Assembly: GCA_937943045.1 (NCBI GenBank)
Contig: CALEBN010000068.1
Coordinates: forward strand, 62,001-126,000
DNA length: 64,000 nucleotides
Direction of reading: 5' to 3'
Origin: an uncultured Collinsella sp.
GTDB taxonomy: Bacteria > Actinomycetota > Coriobacteriia > Coriobacteriales > Coriobacteriaceae
Below, piece after piece: positions 1 through 7,961 of the stretch. A program made the position numbers and the translations under genes. Numbering within the stretch: the stretch's first letter is position 1; each line of letters starts with the position of its first letter. Below the pieces are notes generated by a model. It was not told the DNA's origin. It was given only the letters and a program-made list of their open reading frames with translations, and made no database searches.

Positions 1-69
1 CCCGTTGAGGGTGTAACGATGAACGGAGGTGCCGCACGGCGCGGTGCCGAAAAGCTCGGAAGTGATCAT
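1..69 (-). CDS. galM: Aldose 1-epimerase (galactose mutarotase), N-terminal fragment
   Basis: Only the first 23 codons lie in the window; the gene runs off the left edge. Reading the minus strand from the ATG at 67-69 gives a start that includes FGTAPCG and VHRYTLNG, the usual opening of galactose mutarotases (FGxxxxG, then a V-x-x-YTL-x-N-x-G pattern). A ribosome binding site, TAGGAACC, lies just upstream. The enzyme interconverts alpha and beta galactose before galactokinase. That fits the divergent sugar regulator at 276 and the galK-galT operon further right. The call rests on a short stretch and on context. Confidence 0.6.
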   Translation of the reverse strand, partial: MITSELFGTAPCGTSVHRYTLNG

Positions 70-275
70 TTGGTTCCTAACATCGAGGTATTTCGGACAA
101 ACTGTAGCGCGAACAGGCGAGATTATCACTACACCCCACTAAAGCAGGGGGTATTTTTCTCAAAAAAGTGATGATTGGAGCTGTGCGGGTGTTCATTTTT
201 GACGCGCACGAGTCTGATACAATTTGTTCGTTACTGTTTGAATGATATGCGCGCAAAGAACGGCGAGGATTCATC
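70..275. promoter_or_regulatory. Divergent control region galM / DeoR regulator with a LacR-type site
   Basis: This 206-bp gap separates the partial galM from the DeoR-family regulator. At 224-244 it carries TTGTTC-N5-TGTTTGAATG. The same 21-bp arrangement occurs upstream of lacF (11211-11231), and a close variant occurs upstream of lacA (13305-13325). TGTTC and TGTTT repeat 10 bp apart inside the site, one helical turn. I infer an operator for the neighbouring regulator. A TACAAT at 218-223 could be a -10 element, but no well-spaced -35 is visible. Confidence 0.5.
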
Positions 276-1040
276 GTGATTAAGGCAGAGCGACAGGATA
301 AGGTTCGTCAGCTGCTCGAAGAGCAGGGCACGGTTTCGGTCAAGGAGATTTCGGATGCGCTGGGCGTTTCGGATATGACGATTCGCCGCGACCTCGAAGA
401 ACTTGCGAGCCTGGGCGAGATCGAGCGCGTGCACGGTGGCGCCCGTAGCGCACAGGGACGTCCCCATGCTATGTTGCGCCATGAGTATTCGCACAGCGAA
501 AAGCGCACTAAGCATGCCGAGGAAAAGCTGCAGATCGCGCGCCGCGCCGTTGAGCTCATCGAGGAGGGCTCGACCATCTTTTTGGGCACGGGCACTACGG
601 TTGAGCAGATGGCCTCGATGCTGCCGGCATTTCGCCTGCGCATTGTGACCAATTCGCTTTCGGTGTTTAACCTGCTCGAGGCGCGCGAAGATTGCGACCT
701 GTGCCTCGTGGGCGGTATGTACCGTCGCCGCACCGCCGCTTTTGTGGGACCAACGGCCGAGGATACCCTGCGTGCGTTGGGCATCGACGCGGCGTTTATC
801 GGCGCCAACGGCATTCTGGATGGCGACGTATCTACGTCCAACATGGACGAGGGCCGTATCCAGCAGCTCGCCTTTAGCAAGGCCGACTCACGCTATCTGA
901 TCGCCGATTCCAGCAAGATCGGCAAGCGCGACTTCTACACCTTCTGTCGCTTGGACAGCCTGGATGCCGTGGTGTGCGAACCGGGTATCGCCGCCGAGAA
1001 TCGTGCCGCCATCGAGGAACACACGCAGGTCATCTGCTAG
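276..1040 (+). CDS. DeoR-family transcriptional regulator, probable LacR
   Basis: This 254-residue protein has the DeoR layout. An N-terminal winged helix-turn-helix (about residues 5-60, with VSVKEISDALGVSDMTIRRD) is followed by a DeoR sensor domain with the phosphosugar-binding GTGTTVEQ segment near residue 108. Translation starts at GTG, with GGCGAGGA upstream. In lactic acid bacteria the DeoR-type LacR represses the lac tagatose-6-phosphate genes and responds to tagatose 6-phosphate. The same role is inferred here because the site in its own upstream region recurs before lacF and lacA. It diverges from galM and converges on lacG1. Confidence 0.85.
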   Translation: MIKAERQDKVRQLLEEQGTVSVKEISDALGVSDMTIRRDLEELASLGEIERVHGGARSAQGRPHAMLRHEYSHSEKRTKHAEEKLQIARRAVELIEEGSTIFLGTGTTVEQMASMLPAFRLRIVTNSLSVFNLLEAREDCDLCLVGGMYRRRTAAFVGPTAEDTLRALGIDAAFIGANGILDGDVSTSNMDEGRIQQLAFSKADSRYLIADSSKIGKRDFYTFCRLDSLDAVVCEPGIAAENRAAIEEHTQVIC

Positions 1041-1158
1041 CTAACGCTATGGGATTGCCAACAGGCGATGCGGGAGGACTTTTACCTCCTGTCATTGTGG
1101 GGAATCAACGCGTGAGCGCTACGCGATATGACGTGTAAATGAGGACTCCACTATCAAA

Positions 1159-1456
1159 TTGTCTCAACCTGTGACAGGTAGGGGTGAAATCACCAACCAG
1201 ATGTTACAGATTGGGGGGATTGTCCTGTGCATTTGTCTCAATCTGTAACAGCTAGGACCCAAAAACTCGACTAGATGTTACAGATCGAGATTTTGTCTAC
1301 CCAGCCATCATCTTTGTCTTGATCTGTAACAGTTAGACGGCCAAAAGCGAATCAGATGTTACAGATCTAGACATTTCGAACCGGGTGCCCCCGTTCATCT
1401 CAATTTGTAACAATTGGGGCCAAAAATCTCTGCTAGATGTTACAGATCGAGACAAA
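1159..1456. repeat. Array of four imperfect inverted repeats, about 81-bp period
   Basis: Four units start near 1159, 1233, 1314 and 1395. The last three are spaced exactly 81 bp and the first 74 bp. Each unit pairs TGTCTCAATCTGTAACA with TGTTACAGATCGAGACA across a loop of about 26 nt. The loop often contains GCTAGGACCCAAAAACTC and ends in CTAGA, so a second small inverted repeat (CTAG) lies inside. The array sits between the convergent ends of the DeoR gene and lacG1. A sister array of three units lies at 6124-6346. No gene is visible in this gap. Confidence 0.9.
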
Positions 1457-1481
1457 CGGCCTGCTCGGGCCGAGCCAAAAC

Positions 1482-1525
1482 AAAAAAGGCCGCATGCGAA
1501 CCCGTGGAGGGATTCTCATGCGGCC
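1482..1525 (-). terminator. Rho-independent terminator of the lacE1-lacG1 operon
   Basis: On the minus strand GGCCGCATG pairs with CATGCGGCC, followed by a run of Ts (the A-run at 1482-1487 on the plus strand). It lies 22 bp beyond the lacG1 stop. Confidence 0.8.
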
Positions 1526-1546
1526 GACAGGGGGTATGCGGGGGAA

Positions 1547-2968
1547 CTAGGCCATGAGCAGGCCGGTCTCCGCGACGTTCTTGTACCAGTACGCACTCGC
1601 CTTGGGATAGCGGGCCTGAGTCTCGAAGTCGATGTAGAACAGGCCATAGCGCTTGTTATAGCCGTTGGTCCAGGAGAACTGGTCCTGCAGCGACCACACA
1701 AAGTAGCCGTCGACGTTCACGCCGCCGTCGATTGCCTTGAGGATCCACGCGAGATGCTGACGCATGTAGTCGATGCGAGGGGCGTCGTCGATAAAGCCGT
1801 CCTCGAAGTCGTCCTTATAGCCCATGCCGTTCTCGGTGATGTAGATCTTCTTGTAGTTGGGGTAATCGTTCTTAATGCGGAGCAGCAGGTCGTAGAGGCC
1901 CTCGGGATAGATGATCCAGTCCCAATCGGTGGTGGGTACGCCTTCGCGCACGCATGACTCGCCCACGCCCTTGAGGAACCAGCGCGAGGAGCCCTTGTCA
2001 CCGGTGCCATTGTGGTTGATGTCGTTTTCGCCCTCGGCGGCACGCAGGAACTGGCACTTGTAGGTGTTGACGCCCAGGCAATCGTTGTAGGGGAGCGCGG
2101 CGGTCAGCGCGGTGATGTCCTCGTCGCGGACGTCGAGCTCGCCGCCGGCGATATGGGCCAGCTTGGTCGCAGCCTCCATGGTGTCGGCTGCATAGTGGCC
2201 GCGGAAGGTAGCGTCGAGTACCCAGCGGTTGTTGATAACGTCGGCCATGCGAGCTGCCTCGCAGTCGGCGGCGTTGTTGGGGTCGAGGGGATACTTGGGC
2301 TCCAGGTTCTGGACAATGCCGATCTCGCCCTCAAAGCCGCCCTCATGGAAGGCGACGACAGCCTTGGCGTGGGCCACCATCATGTTGTGCATGAGCTGGA
2401 AGGCCTTGTCCAGGCGGTACTTCTCGCCGTGCGGCCAGTTGCCGACGATAAAGCTGCCCTCGGCGGTTGCGGGAATCTCGTTAAACGTGAACCAGTGCTT
2501 GACCTCGGTGAACTCGGCAAAACAGAACTTGGCGTACTCGACAAAGGCGTCGATCGTCGTGCGCGTCAAGAAGCCCTCGCCGCCGTTCTGGTAAAAGGCC
2601 TCGGGCGTATCGAAGTGATCGAGCGTGACATAGGGGATAACGCCGGCTTTATTGCAGGTGGCAAAGAGCTCGTGATAGAAGGCAACACCCTCGGGGTTGA
2701 TCTCGCCAGTGCCGTTGGGGAAGATACGGCTCCAAGCGATGGAGACGCGAATGCCGTTAATGCCAAAGCGCTGGCATAGGTCGATATCGACCGGGTACTT
2801 GTTGTAGAAATCGCTTGCGGGATCGGGGGAGAAGCGACCCTGGGCAGCCAGGAAATCGTCCCAGGGCACTTTGCCCTTGCCGTGTGTGCGGGTCTCGCCC
2901 TCAACCTGGTAAGCAGCGGTGGCGCCGCCAAACACAAAGCCGTCGGGGAACTGCATGGGGTTGGTCAT
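1547..2968 (-). CDS. lacG: 6-phospho-beta-galactosidase, GH1 (copy 1)
   Basis: This 473-residue GH1 enzyme hydrolyses intracellular lactose 6-phosphate to galactose 6-phosphate and glucose. The acid/base Glu164 is in TFNEI and the nucleophile Glu379 in ITENG. The phosphate-binding segment FSWTNGYNKRYG contains Ser432, Lys439 and Tyr441. Trp433 after the serine is the residue that separates 6-phospho-galactosidases (LacG of Lactococcus) from 6-phospho-glucosidases, so the galacto assignment rests on a visible residue. It follows lacE1 after a 75-bp gap holding a hairpin, in one operon driven from the divergent region at about 4.9 kb. Copy 2 is at 6456-7895. Confidence 0.93.
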   Translation of the reverse strand: MTNPMQFPDGFVFGGATAAYQVEGETRTHGKGKVPWDDFLAAQGRFSPDPASDFYNKYPVDIDLCQRFGINGIRVSIAWSRIFPNGTGEINPEGVAFYHELFATCNKAGVIPYVTLDHFDTPEAFYQNGGEGFLTRTTIDAFVEYAKFCFAEFTEVKHWFTFNEIPATAEGSFIVGNWPHGEKYRLDKAFQLMHNMMVAHAKAVVAFHEGGFEGEIGIVQNLEPKYPLDPNNAADCEAARMADVINNRWVLDATFRGHYAADTMEAATKLAHIAGGELDVRDEDITALTAALPYNDCLGVNTYKCQFLRAAEGENDINHNGTGDKGSSRWFLKGVGESCVREGVPTTDWDWIIYPEGLYDLLLRIKNDYPNYKKIYITENGMGYKDDFEDGFIDDAPRIDYMRQHLAWILKAIDGGVNVDGYFVWSLQDQFSWTNGYNKRYGLFYIDFETQARYPKASAYWYKNVAETGLLMA

Positions 2969-3002
2969 GAGTCATCCTTTCTGTGGGATACGAATAGGGA
3001 GA

Positions 3003-3029
3003 GGTGCCCGAACTGGGGATCCGGGCACC
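3003..3029 (-). other. Intercistronic hairpin lacE1-lacG1
   Basis: GGTGCCCG pairs with CGGGCACC around an 11-nt loop in the gap between lacE1 and lacG1, with no T-run. Its position matches the stronger hairpin between lacE2 and lacG2. A role in protecting or separating the two messages is inference. Confidence 0.55.
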
Positions 3030-3043
3030 AACAGAGGAAGGAA

Positions 3044-4822
3044 CTAGTCGAGGTTCTCGCGGAGCCACTTGATGGCGCCAGCGGGGTCGCGAGTAAGGTC
3101 GATATATTCCTTACCGCGCGGGGCGAGCAGCTTAATGCCCAGGCGATCGGTGTCGGCCTTCATGTCGTTGTAGTAGCTACGAACCTGCGGGGCGAGCACG
3201 ATGACGTCGTACTGATCCATGATGGCAGTGTGCTGGCCATAAGCGCCTGCGGAGGAAGCAATGTTCTCTCCGGTCTGCGCGGCACCTTCCTTGATGGCAT
3301 TGGCGAGCATGGCAGAGGTGCCGGCGCCGGCGCACAGGACGAGGACCTTCAGGCCGTCGACATCCTTCTTGGCGGATACATCGGCAGCGGGCTCGGACTG
3401 GTCGGCAACAGGCTTGCTGTCGGCGGCAGCGGCGGTCGGCTCGACGGAAGCGGTGGCCTGCTCGACAGCGGGCGCAGAGGCGTTGGCGGCGATGGCAGCG
3501 GCACCATCGGACTCGAGACCCAGCTCGGCGGCGCGCTCGGCCTCCTGGTCGCAGAGCAGCTTATCGTATGCCTTCAAGAACGGCAGGTAGATGATGGCGT
3601 CCAGCAAGATGATGATCGCGACAAATACCAGGGCGATAAGCTGGAAGTTCGTGGTGATGAAGATGCCGATGGGGGCAGGGGTAGCCCAAGGCACCACGAA
3701 GGAGAAGCCGTTCATGCCCACATTGTCGATAAAGAACTTGGCAACACTCACGTTGACGCAACCGGCGGCAACAAAGGGGATGAGCATGTAGGGGTTAAGG
3801 ATCATCGGCGCGCCAAAGAGCAGCGGTTCGTTGACAGCGAAGGCAACAGGAACAATCGAGGCCTTACCGACGGCCTTGAGCTGCTTGGACTTCATAAAGA
3901 GAATCAGCAGAAGCGGCACGATGAACGTGGCGCCGGTGCCGCCGAACTCACCCACGAGCGACATGTTAAAGGTGAGGGAGTGGGCGGGGTGGCCGCCTGC
4001 CAGCAGAACCTGCAGGTTCTCGGCCTGGTTGGCAAGACGGATGGGGTCGATGCCCGGCTGGACGATCGAGGGGCCGTGGACGCCGATGAACCAGAAGAAC
4101 GCGGTGGCTGCCTGGATAAGGATAAGGCCAGGATAGGTTTCTGCAGCGGTAAAGAGCGGGGAGAGCAGCTTGATAAGCAGCTCGGAGAACGGAACGCCCA
4201 TGAGGTTGCGCACGATGACATCGATGATGCCGCAGATGATGACGGCACCGCCAAAGGGGATAATGTCGCGGAAGTTCTGAGCGATGGCGCCCGGGACCTC
4301 CTTGGGCAGCTTAATGGTCAGATCGCGCGAGACGCAGAATTTGTAGACCCACACGGTGATGAACGCGGCGATATAGGCCGAGAACAGACCGCGCGTGCCC
4401 ATGCTGGTGCAATCGAAGACCGAAAGTTCGGAGCCGTTGAACTTGGTGGTGAACTGCGTGACTGCGAGCAGCAGCATGCTGCACTGGGCGGCCACCATGG
4501 TGGAACCGTCGTTGAGCACTTTGCCGGCGGGCATGCGACGGTTCATGGAAGCCGTGAAGTTCTTGGCAGTGGTGCCGGCAACCATGATGCCCATAACGCC
4601 CATGGTGAAGTTGTACAGCTTGTTGCACCAGTCGATAAGCGGCTGGGGCAGCGTGATGCCGACTACGCCGGGAAGGGTGGCAATGAGCAGAAAGATCGAA
4701 GAGGTGAGGACGATGGGCATGCACCCAAGGAATCCGTCTTTAATAGCCTGGAGGTAGATGTTCCTCGAGATCTTCTCAAAGAACGGCTGATGCTTTTCGA
4801 GCATCTTTACGATGGCGTCCAT
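3044..4822 (-). CDS. lacE: Lactose PTS permease EIICB (copy 1)
   Basis: This 592-residue protein has a membrane EIIC domain (about residues 1-430, multiple hydrophobic segments, with the conserved GVHGPSIV and VNEPLLFGAP motifs). A long Ala/Pro/Glu-rich linker follows (about 440-490), then an EIIB domain whose phospho-cysteine lies in VLVLCAGAGTSAMLANA. The architecture and start match the lactose-specific LacE. It imports lactose and phosphorylates it, taking phosphate from an EIIA-Lac. No EIIA is fused, so it must use the separate LacF at 11314. It is the first gene of lacE1-lacG1 and divergent from a LacI regulator. Confidence 0.92.
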   Translation of the reverse strand: MDAIVKMLEKHQPFFEKISRNIYLQAIKDGFLGCMPIVLTSSIFLLIATLPGVVGITLPQPLIDWCNKLYNFTMGVMGIMVAGTTAKNFTASMNRRMPAGKVLNDGSTMVAAQCSMLLLAVTQFTTKFNGSELSVFDCTSMGTRGLFSAYIAAFITVWVYKFCVSRDLTIKLPKEVPGAIAQNFRDIIPFGGAVIICGIIDVIVRNLMGVPFSELLIKLLSPLFTAAETYPGLILIQAATAFFWFIGVHGPSIVQPGIDPIRLANQAENLQVLLAGGHPAHSLTFNMSLVGEFGGTGATFIVPLLLILFMKSKQLKAVGKASIVPVAFAVNEPLLFGAPMILNPYMLIPFVAAGCVNVSVAKFFIDNVGMNGFSFVVPWATPAPIGIFITTNFQLIALVFVAIIILLDAIIYLPFLKAYDKLLCDQEAERAAELGLESDGAAAIAANASAPAVEQATASVEPTAAAADSKPVADQSEPAADVSAKKDVDGLKVLVLCAGAGTSAMLANAIKEGAAQTGENIASSAGAYGQHTAIMDQYDVIVLAPQVRSYYNDMKADTDRLGIKLLAPRGKEYIDLTRDPAGAIKWLRENLD

Positions 4823-4923
4823 AAAGCTCCTTTGCTACTTGATGCGCGATGCATGTGGATGGAACTGGTCGTCGATGGATGGTCAGGACTGCCCGGAAAC
4901 CTTCCTGCTTAAGGAAGGCATTG

Positions 4924-4968
4924 CGAAATGACAACGTTGTCATTTCGTTAATGACAACGTAAGACATT
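4924..4968. promoter_or_regulatory. LacI-type operators between lacE1 and its LacI regulator
   Basis: At 4924-4947 the sequence CGAAATGACAAC is followed directly by its exact reverse complement, a perfect 24-bp palindrome centred on the CG typical of LacI-family sites. A second, partial copy (ATGACAACGT then AAGACAT) lies at 4951-4967. The core AATG-N2-AACGTT-N2-CATT recurs in the lacE2 control region, so the two LacI paralogues may recognise related sites. Confidence 0.75.
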
Positions 4969-4995
4969 TTTGGAAGAGCAACAAGGATTTACGGG

Positions 4996-5024
4996 TGAAC
5001 GGTCGATATTGTCCGATAAACGGC
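4996..5024 (+). promoter_or_regulatory. Tandem TGAACGGT boxes, 21 bp apart
   Basis: TGAACGGT at 4996 and TAAACGGC at 5017 are direct repeats two helical turns apart, between lacE1 and its LacI regulator. The same arrangement recurs before lacE2, lacF, lacA, galK and the sucrose operon. Confidence 0.55.
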
Positions 5025-5097
5025 TGATTTGTCAGTCGGGCAGGTAGTGTATGCTAGAACGCAAAAAACAAGCGATAGAGAACCGACTGGAGAAGTA

Positions 5098-6108
5098 GTG
5101 GCAACGATGGACAAGAAAAATGTCTCAATGAACGATGTGGCGATTGCCGCAGGTGTTTCTCTCAAGACGGTGTCGCGTGTGATCAACGAGCCCGATAGCG
5201 TGCGAGAGTCGACACGCGATAGGGTCCATGCTGCCATGGAGACGCTTGGGTTCCGGGCGAACTTTGCCGCGCGTTCGCTCAAGTTGGGCCGTTACGGGTG
5301 CATCGGCGTCGTGCTGTTTCACTTGTCGGGCGGCGCCGTGGACATGATTGACGGTATCGCCGATGCCGCCGAAGAACGCGGCTTTGCGCTCACGATGATC
5401 AAAAAGCGGGCGGGGGAGAAGATGACCCTTGCCGAAGCAGCACGCAGGATGTCGCAGCTTCCCGTCGATGGCATGATCTTCAACCTGCGTCAGATGGTCG
5501 ATGACTTTGATACCTTTGAGGCGCCGAAAGACCTCAAGACGGTGATTATCACACCGATGGAACATCCTACCTGCTCAACCGTCAGTGACGACCAAGAGGG
5601 TGGCGCGCGCATGGCGTGCGAGTACTTCTTGAATCGCGGACACAAGAACGTGTACTTCGTCTCTGGTAAGAAAGAGTCGCTGTCGAGCCAGTGTCGTATG
5701 AAAGGTTGGCGTGCGGCACTCGAGGCGCGTGGCATTGAGCCGCCCGAGCCTCTGCAAGGCGATTGGAATGCGGATAGTGGCTATGCCGCGGGCCTTGTGC
5801 TTGCCGATAAACCCGATTGCACGGCGGTCCTCGCTGCTAACGACTGCATGGCAAACGGCGTGATGATGGCTCTACGTGACAAAGGGCTCAGTGTGCCCGA
5901 CGACGTGTCCGTGATCGGCTTCGACGATGAGCTCTACAAGACGATTCCCAACTCGATTCTGACGTCGGTGAAGTTTCGCCACCGCGAGCTGGGCATCCGT
6001 GCGCTTAACGAGGTCGTCGCAGGTCTGGAAGCCCCGAGTTCCAGAAGTCGTACGCTCGTCTCGGGCGTGTTGGTCGAGCGTGCGAGCGTAAAGGACCTGC
6101 GGGCGTAG
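5098..6108 (+). CDS. LacI-family transcriptional regulator (of lacE1-lacG1)
   Basis: The protein is about 336 residues. The N-terminal LacI helix-turn-helix reads MNDVAIAAGVSLKTVSRVIN with the hinge helix after it (FAARSLK). A periplasmic-binding-protein-like effector domain follows, ending in the usual SVIGFDDE and LTSV motifs. The GTG at 5098 is preferred because GGAGAAG precedes it closely; the ATG at 5107 is the alternative. It faces lacE1 across a gap with a perfect LacI palindrome and is paralogous to the regulator at 10095. Repression of lacE1-lacG1 in the absence of a lactose-derived signal is inferred from position. Confidence 0.85.
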   Translation: MATMDKKNVSMNDVAIAAGVSLKTVSRVINEPDSVRESTRDRVHAAMETLGFRANFAARSLKLGRYGCIGVVLFHLSGGAVDMIDGIADAAEERGFALTMIKKRAGEKMTLAEAARRMSQLPVDGMIFNLRQMVDDFDTFEAPKDLKTVIITPMEHPTCSTVSDDQEGGARMACEYFLNRGHKNVYFVSGKKESLSSQCRMKGWRAALEARGIEPPEPLQGDWNADSGYAAGLVLADKPDCTAVLAANDCMANGVMMALRDKGLSVPDDVSVIGFDDELYKTIPNSILTSVKFRHRELGIRALNEVVAGLEAPSSRSRTLVSGVLVERASVKDLRA

Positions 6109-6123
6109 ACGTGCTCGGCTCGT

Positions 6124-6346
6124 TCATCTCAATCTGTAACAACCAGACGTCCAAAACCGGTTTTAGTGTTACGGATTTAGACAATTCGGCCCCGCCTATT
6201 CCATTTGTCTCGATCTGTAACAGTTAAGGGTGAAATAACCAGCTAGATGTTACAGATTGAGATATTTCTGCTCGGGCGTTCTGTTTGTCTCGATCTGTAA
6301 CAGCTAGGACCCAAAAACTCGGCTAGATGTTACAGATCGAGACAAA
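6124..6346. repeat. Array of three imperfect inverted repeats, about 81-bp period
   Basis: Units start at 6124, 6205 and 6285 (spacings 81 and 80 bp). They belong to the same family as the array at 1159-1456: TGTCTCGATCTGTAACA paired with TGTTACAGATCGAGACA. The 6285 unit differs from the 1233 unit by about two bases in 58. The array again lies between a regulator and a lacG terminator in convergent orientation. No gene is visible in this 347-bp gap. Confidence 0.9.
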
Positions 6347-6363
6347 CGTGCGACACGGTCCGC

Positions 6364-6412
6364 CCAAAAAAGACCGGGGGCGGCGCGCCGTGTGACGTGC
6401 CGCCCCCGGCTG
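6364..6412 (-). terminator. Rho-independent terminator of the lacE2-lacG2 operon
   Basis: On the minus strand CCGGGGGCGGC pairs with GCCGCCCCCGG and is followed by TCTTTTTT. It lies about 45 bp past the lacG2 stop. Confidence 0.85.
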
Positions 6413-6455
6413 AGAAATGGGGACAGGTTATGTGGGCAGGCGACCCCGCCAGCCG

Positions 6456-7895
6456 CTAGTCCAGACGACGGGTCTGCGCCACGTGCTTATACCAGTAGGC
6501 GCTTGCCTTGGGCGTGCGCTTCTGGGTTTCAAAGTCAACGTAGAAGAAGCCGTAACGCTTGTTGTAACCATTGGTCCAGGAGAACTGATCCTGCAGGCTC
6601 CACAGGAAGTAGCCACCCACGTTGACGCCCACCTCCATGGCCTTGAGCAACCAGCGCAGGTGCTGCTCGATGTAGTCGATGCGCGGCTGGTCGTCCACAA
6701 AACCGTCCTTGTAGGGGTCCTTGTAGCCCATGCCGTTCTCGGTGATGAAGATTTGCTTGTAGTTGGGGTAGCGCTGCTTAATGTAGACGAGCAGATCGAA
6801 CAGGCCCTCGGGATAGATGATCCAGTCCCAGTCGGTGGTGGGGATGCCAGGTTTGTTCACATGCTCGCCAATGCCCTTAACGCGCCAGCGGCCAGTGCCC
6901 TTCTCGCCCGTACCGTTGTGGTGCAGGTCGTTCTCGCCGTCGTAAGCCTTCAAGAAGCGGCACTGGTAGTTGTTAACGCCCAGGTAGTCGTTGTAGAGCG
7001 CGGCCTCGCGCATGATCTCGAGATCCTCGTCCAGGATCTCGATGGTGCCGCCCGAGACGGCAGCCAGGCGGTTGGCGCACTCGAGGGTGTCGGGAGCATA
7101 GTCGCCGCGGAAGGTGGCGTCGAGCAAGAACTGGTTCTGCAGCACGTGCTCGTTATTGGCGGCTTTGATGTCGGCGGGGTCGTTCTCGTTGAGCGGATAC
7201 TTAAACTCCAACGACTGGATGACGCCGATCTTGCCCTTAAAGCCGCCGTTGTGGAAGGCCAGTACGGCCTTGGCGTGGGCGAGCATCATGTTGTGCTCGC
7301 ACTGGAAGGCCTCGGCAAGATGCGCCTTGACGCCACCGGGGAAGGTGCCCTCGATGTAGGTGTTGGAGGCGTCCGCCCAGATCTCGTTAAAGGTGAACCA
7401 ATAGGTCACCTGGTCGGCGTACTCCTTAAAGCAGAAGGTGGCAAAGTCCACAAAGGCGTCGATGGTCTCGCGGTTGAGGAAGTCGCCCTTCTCAAAGAGG
7501 GGCAGCGGCGTATCGAAGTGATGCAGCGTGACAAACGGCTCAACGTGGTGCTTGTGGCACTCGGCGAAAAGGTCGTGGTAGAACTGGACGCCCTCGGGGT
7601 TAATCTCACCGGTGCCGTTGGGGAAGATGCGGCTCCAGGCGATGGAGAGACGAATGCCGTTGATACCAAACTCCTCGCACAGCTCAAGGTCGACGGGGTA
7701 CTGGTTGTAGAAGTCCGAAGCGGGATCGGGGGAAAAGCGCCCCTGGGCCTCCAGGAAGTCGTCCCAGGCAACCTTGCCCTTACCGTGAGTGCGGGTCTCG
7801 CCCTCTACCTGGTAGGCAGCAGTGGCGCCGCCAAAGACAAAGTCCTCGGGAAACTGCGCAGGCGGGTTAGTGACGCTAGCAGGGTTAACGGACAT
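6456..7895 (-). CDS. lacG: 6-phospho-beta-galactosidase, GH1 (copy 2)
   Basis: This is a 479-residue paralogue of the enzyme at 1547, with the same activity on lactose 6-phosphate. The acid/base Glu is in TFNEIWADA and the nucleophile Glu in ITENGMG. FSWTNGYNKRYG again carries the Ser, Trp, Lys and Tyr of the 6-phospho-galactosidase pocket. Copy 2 reads VTLHHFDTP where copy 1 has VTLDHFDTP; the His form is the common one in the family. It follows lacE2 after a 66-bp gap filled by a strong hairpin. The ribosome binding site before the ATG at 7895 is weak (GGATC), so coupling with lacE2 is possible. Confidence 0.93.
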   Translation of the reverse strand: MSVNPASVTNPPAQFPEDFVFGGATAAYQVEGETRTHGKGKVAWDDFLEAQGRFSPDPASDFYNQYPVDLELCEEFGINGIRLSIAWSRIFPNGTGEINPEGVQFYHDLFAECHKHHVEPFVTLHHFDTPLPLFEKGDFLNRETIDAFVDFATFCFKEYADQVTYWFTFNEIWADASNTYIEGTFPGGVKAHLAEAFQCEHNMMLAHAKAVLAFHNGGFKGKIGVIQSLEFKYPLNENDPADIKAANNEHVLQNQFLLDATFRGDYAPDTLECANRLAAVSGGTIEILDEDLEIMREAALYNDYLGVNNYQCRFLKAYDGENDLHHNGTGEKGTGRWRVKGIGEHVNKPGIPTTDWDWIIYPEGLFDLLVYIKQRYPNYKQIFITENGMGYKDPYKDGFVDDQPRIDYIEQHLRWLLKAMEVGVNVGGYFLWSLQDQFSWTNGYNKRYGFFYVDFETQKRTPKASAYWYKHVAQTRRLD

Positions 7896-7918
7896 GATGA
7901 TCCAATCGTCTAAATCGA

Positions 7919-7952
7919 AGGGCCAGCCGGTCTTGGATGGTCGGCTGGCCCT
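7919..7952 (-). other. Strong intercistronic hairpin lacE2-lacG2
   Basis: AGGGCCAGCCG pairs perfectly with CGGCTGGCCCT (11 bp, 12-nt loop) immediately downstream of the lacE2 stop, with no T-run on the coding strand. It probably sets different stability for the permease and hydrolase messages (inference). Confidence 0.65.
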
Positions 7953-7961
7953 GAGCGTTAC

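Noticed and set aside
1159..1456. A regular repeat array that could be read as CRISPR
   Set aside because: The repeats are inverted pairs with a partly conserved middle, the period is 81 bp, there are no unique spacers and no cas genes.
2882..4912. A very long open frame on the plus strand opposite lacE1
   Set aside because: It is antisense to a clearly conserved EIICB gene; its low-complexity Gly/Asp/Glu-rich product is typical of a GC-rich shadow frame. Similar frames opposite lacE2, the ABC genes, pflB and the PTS genes were dropped for the same reason.
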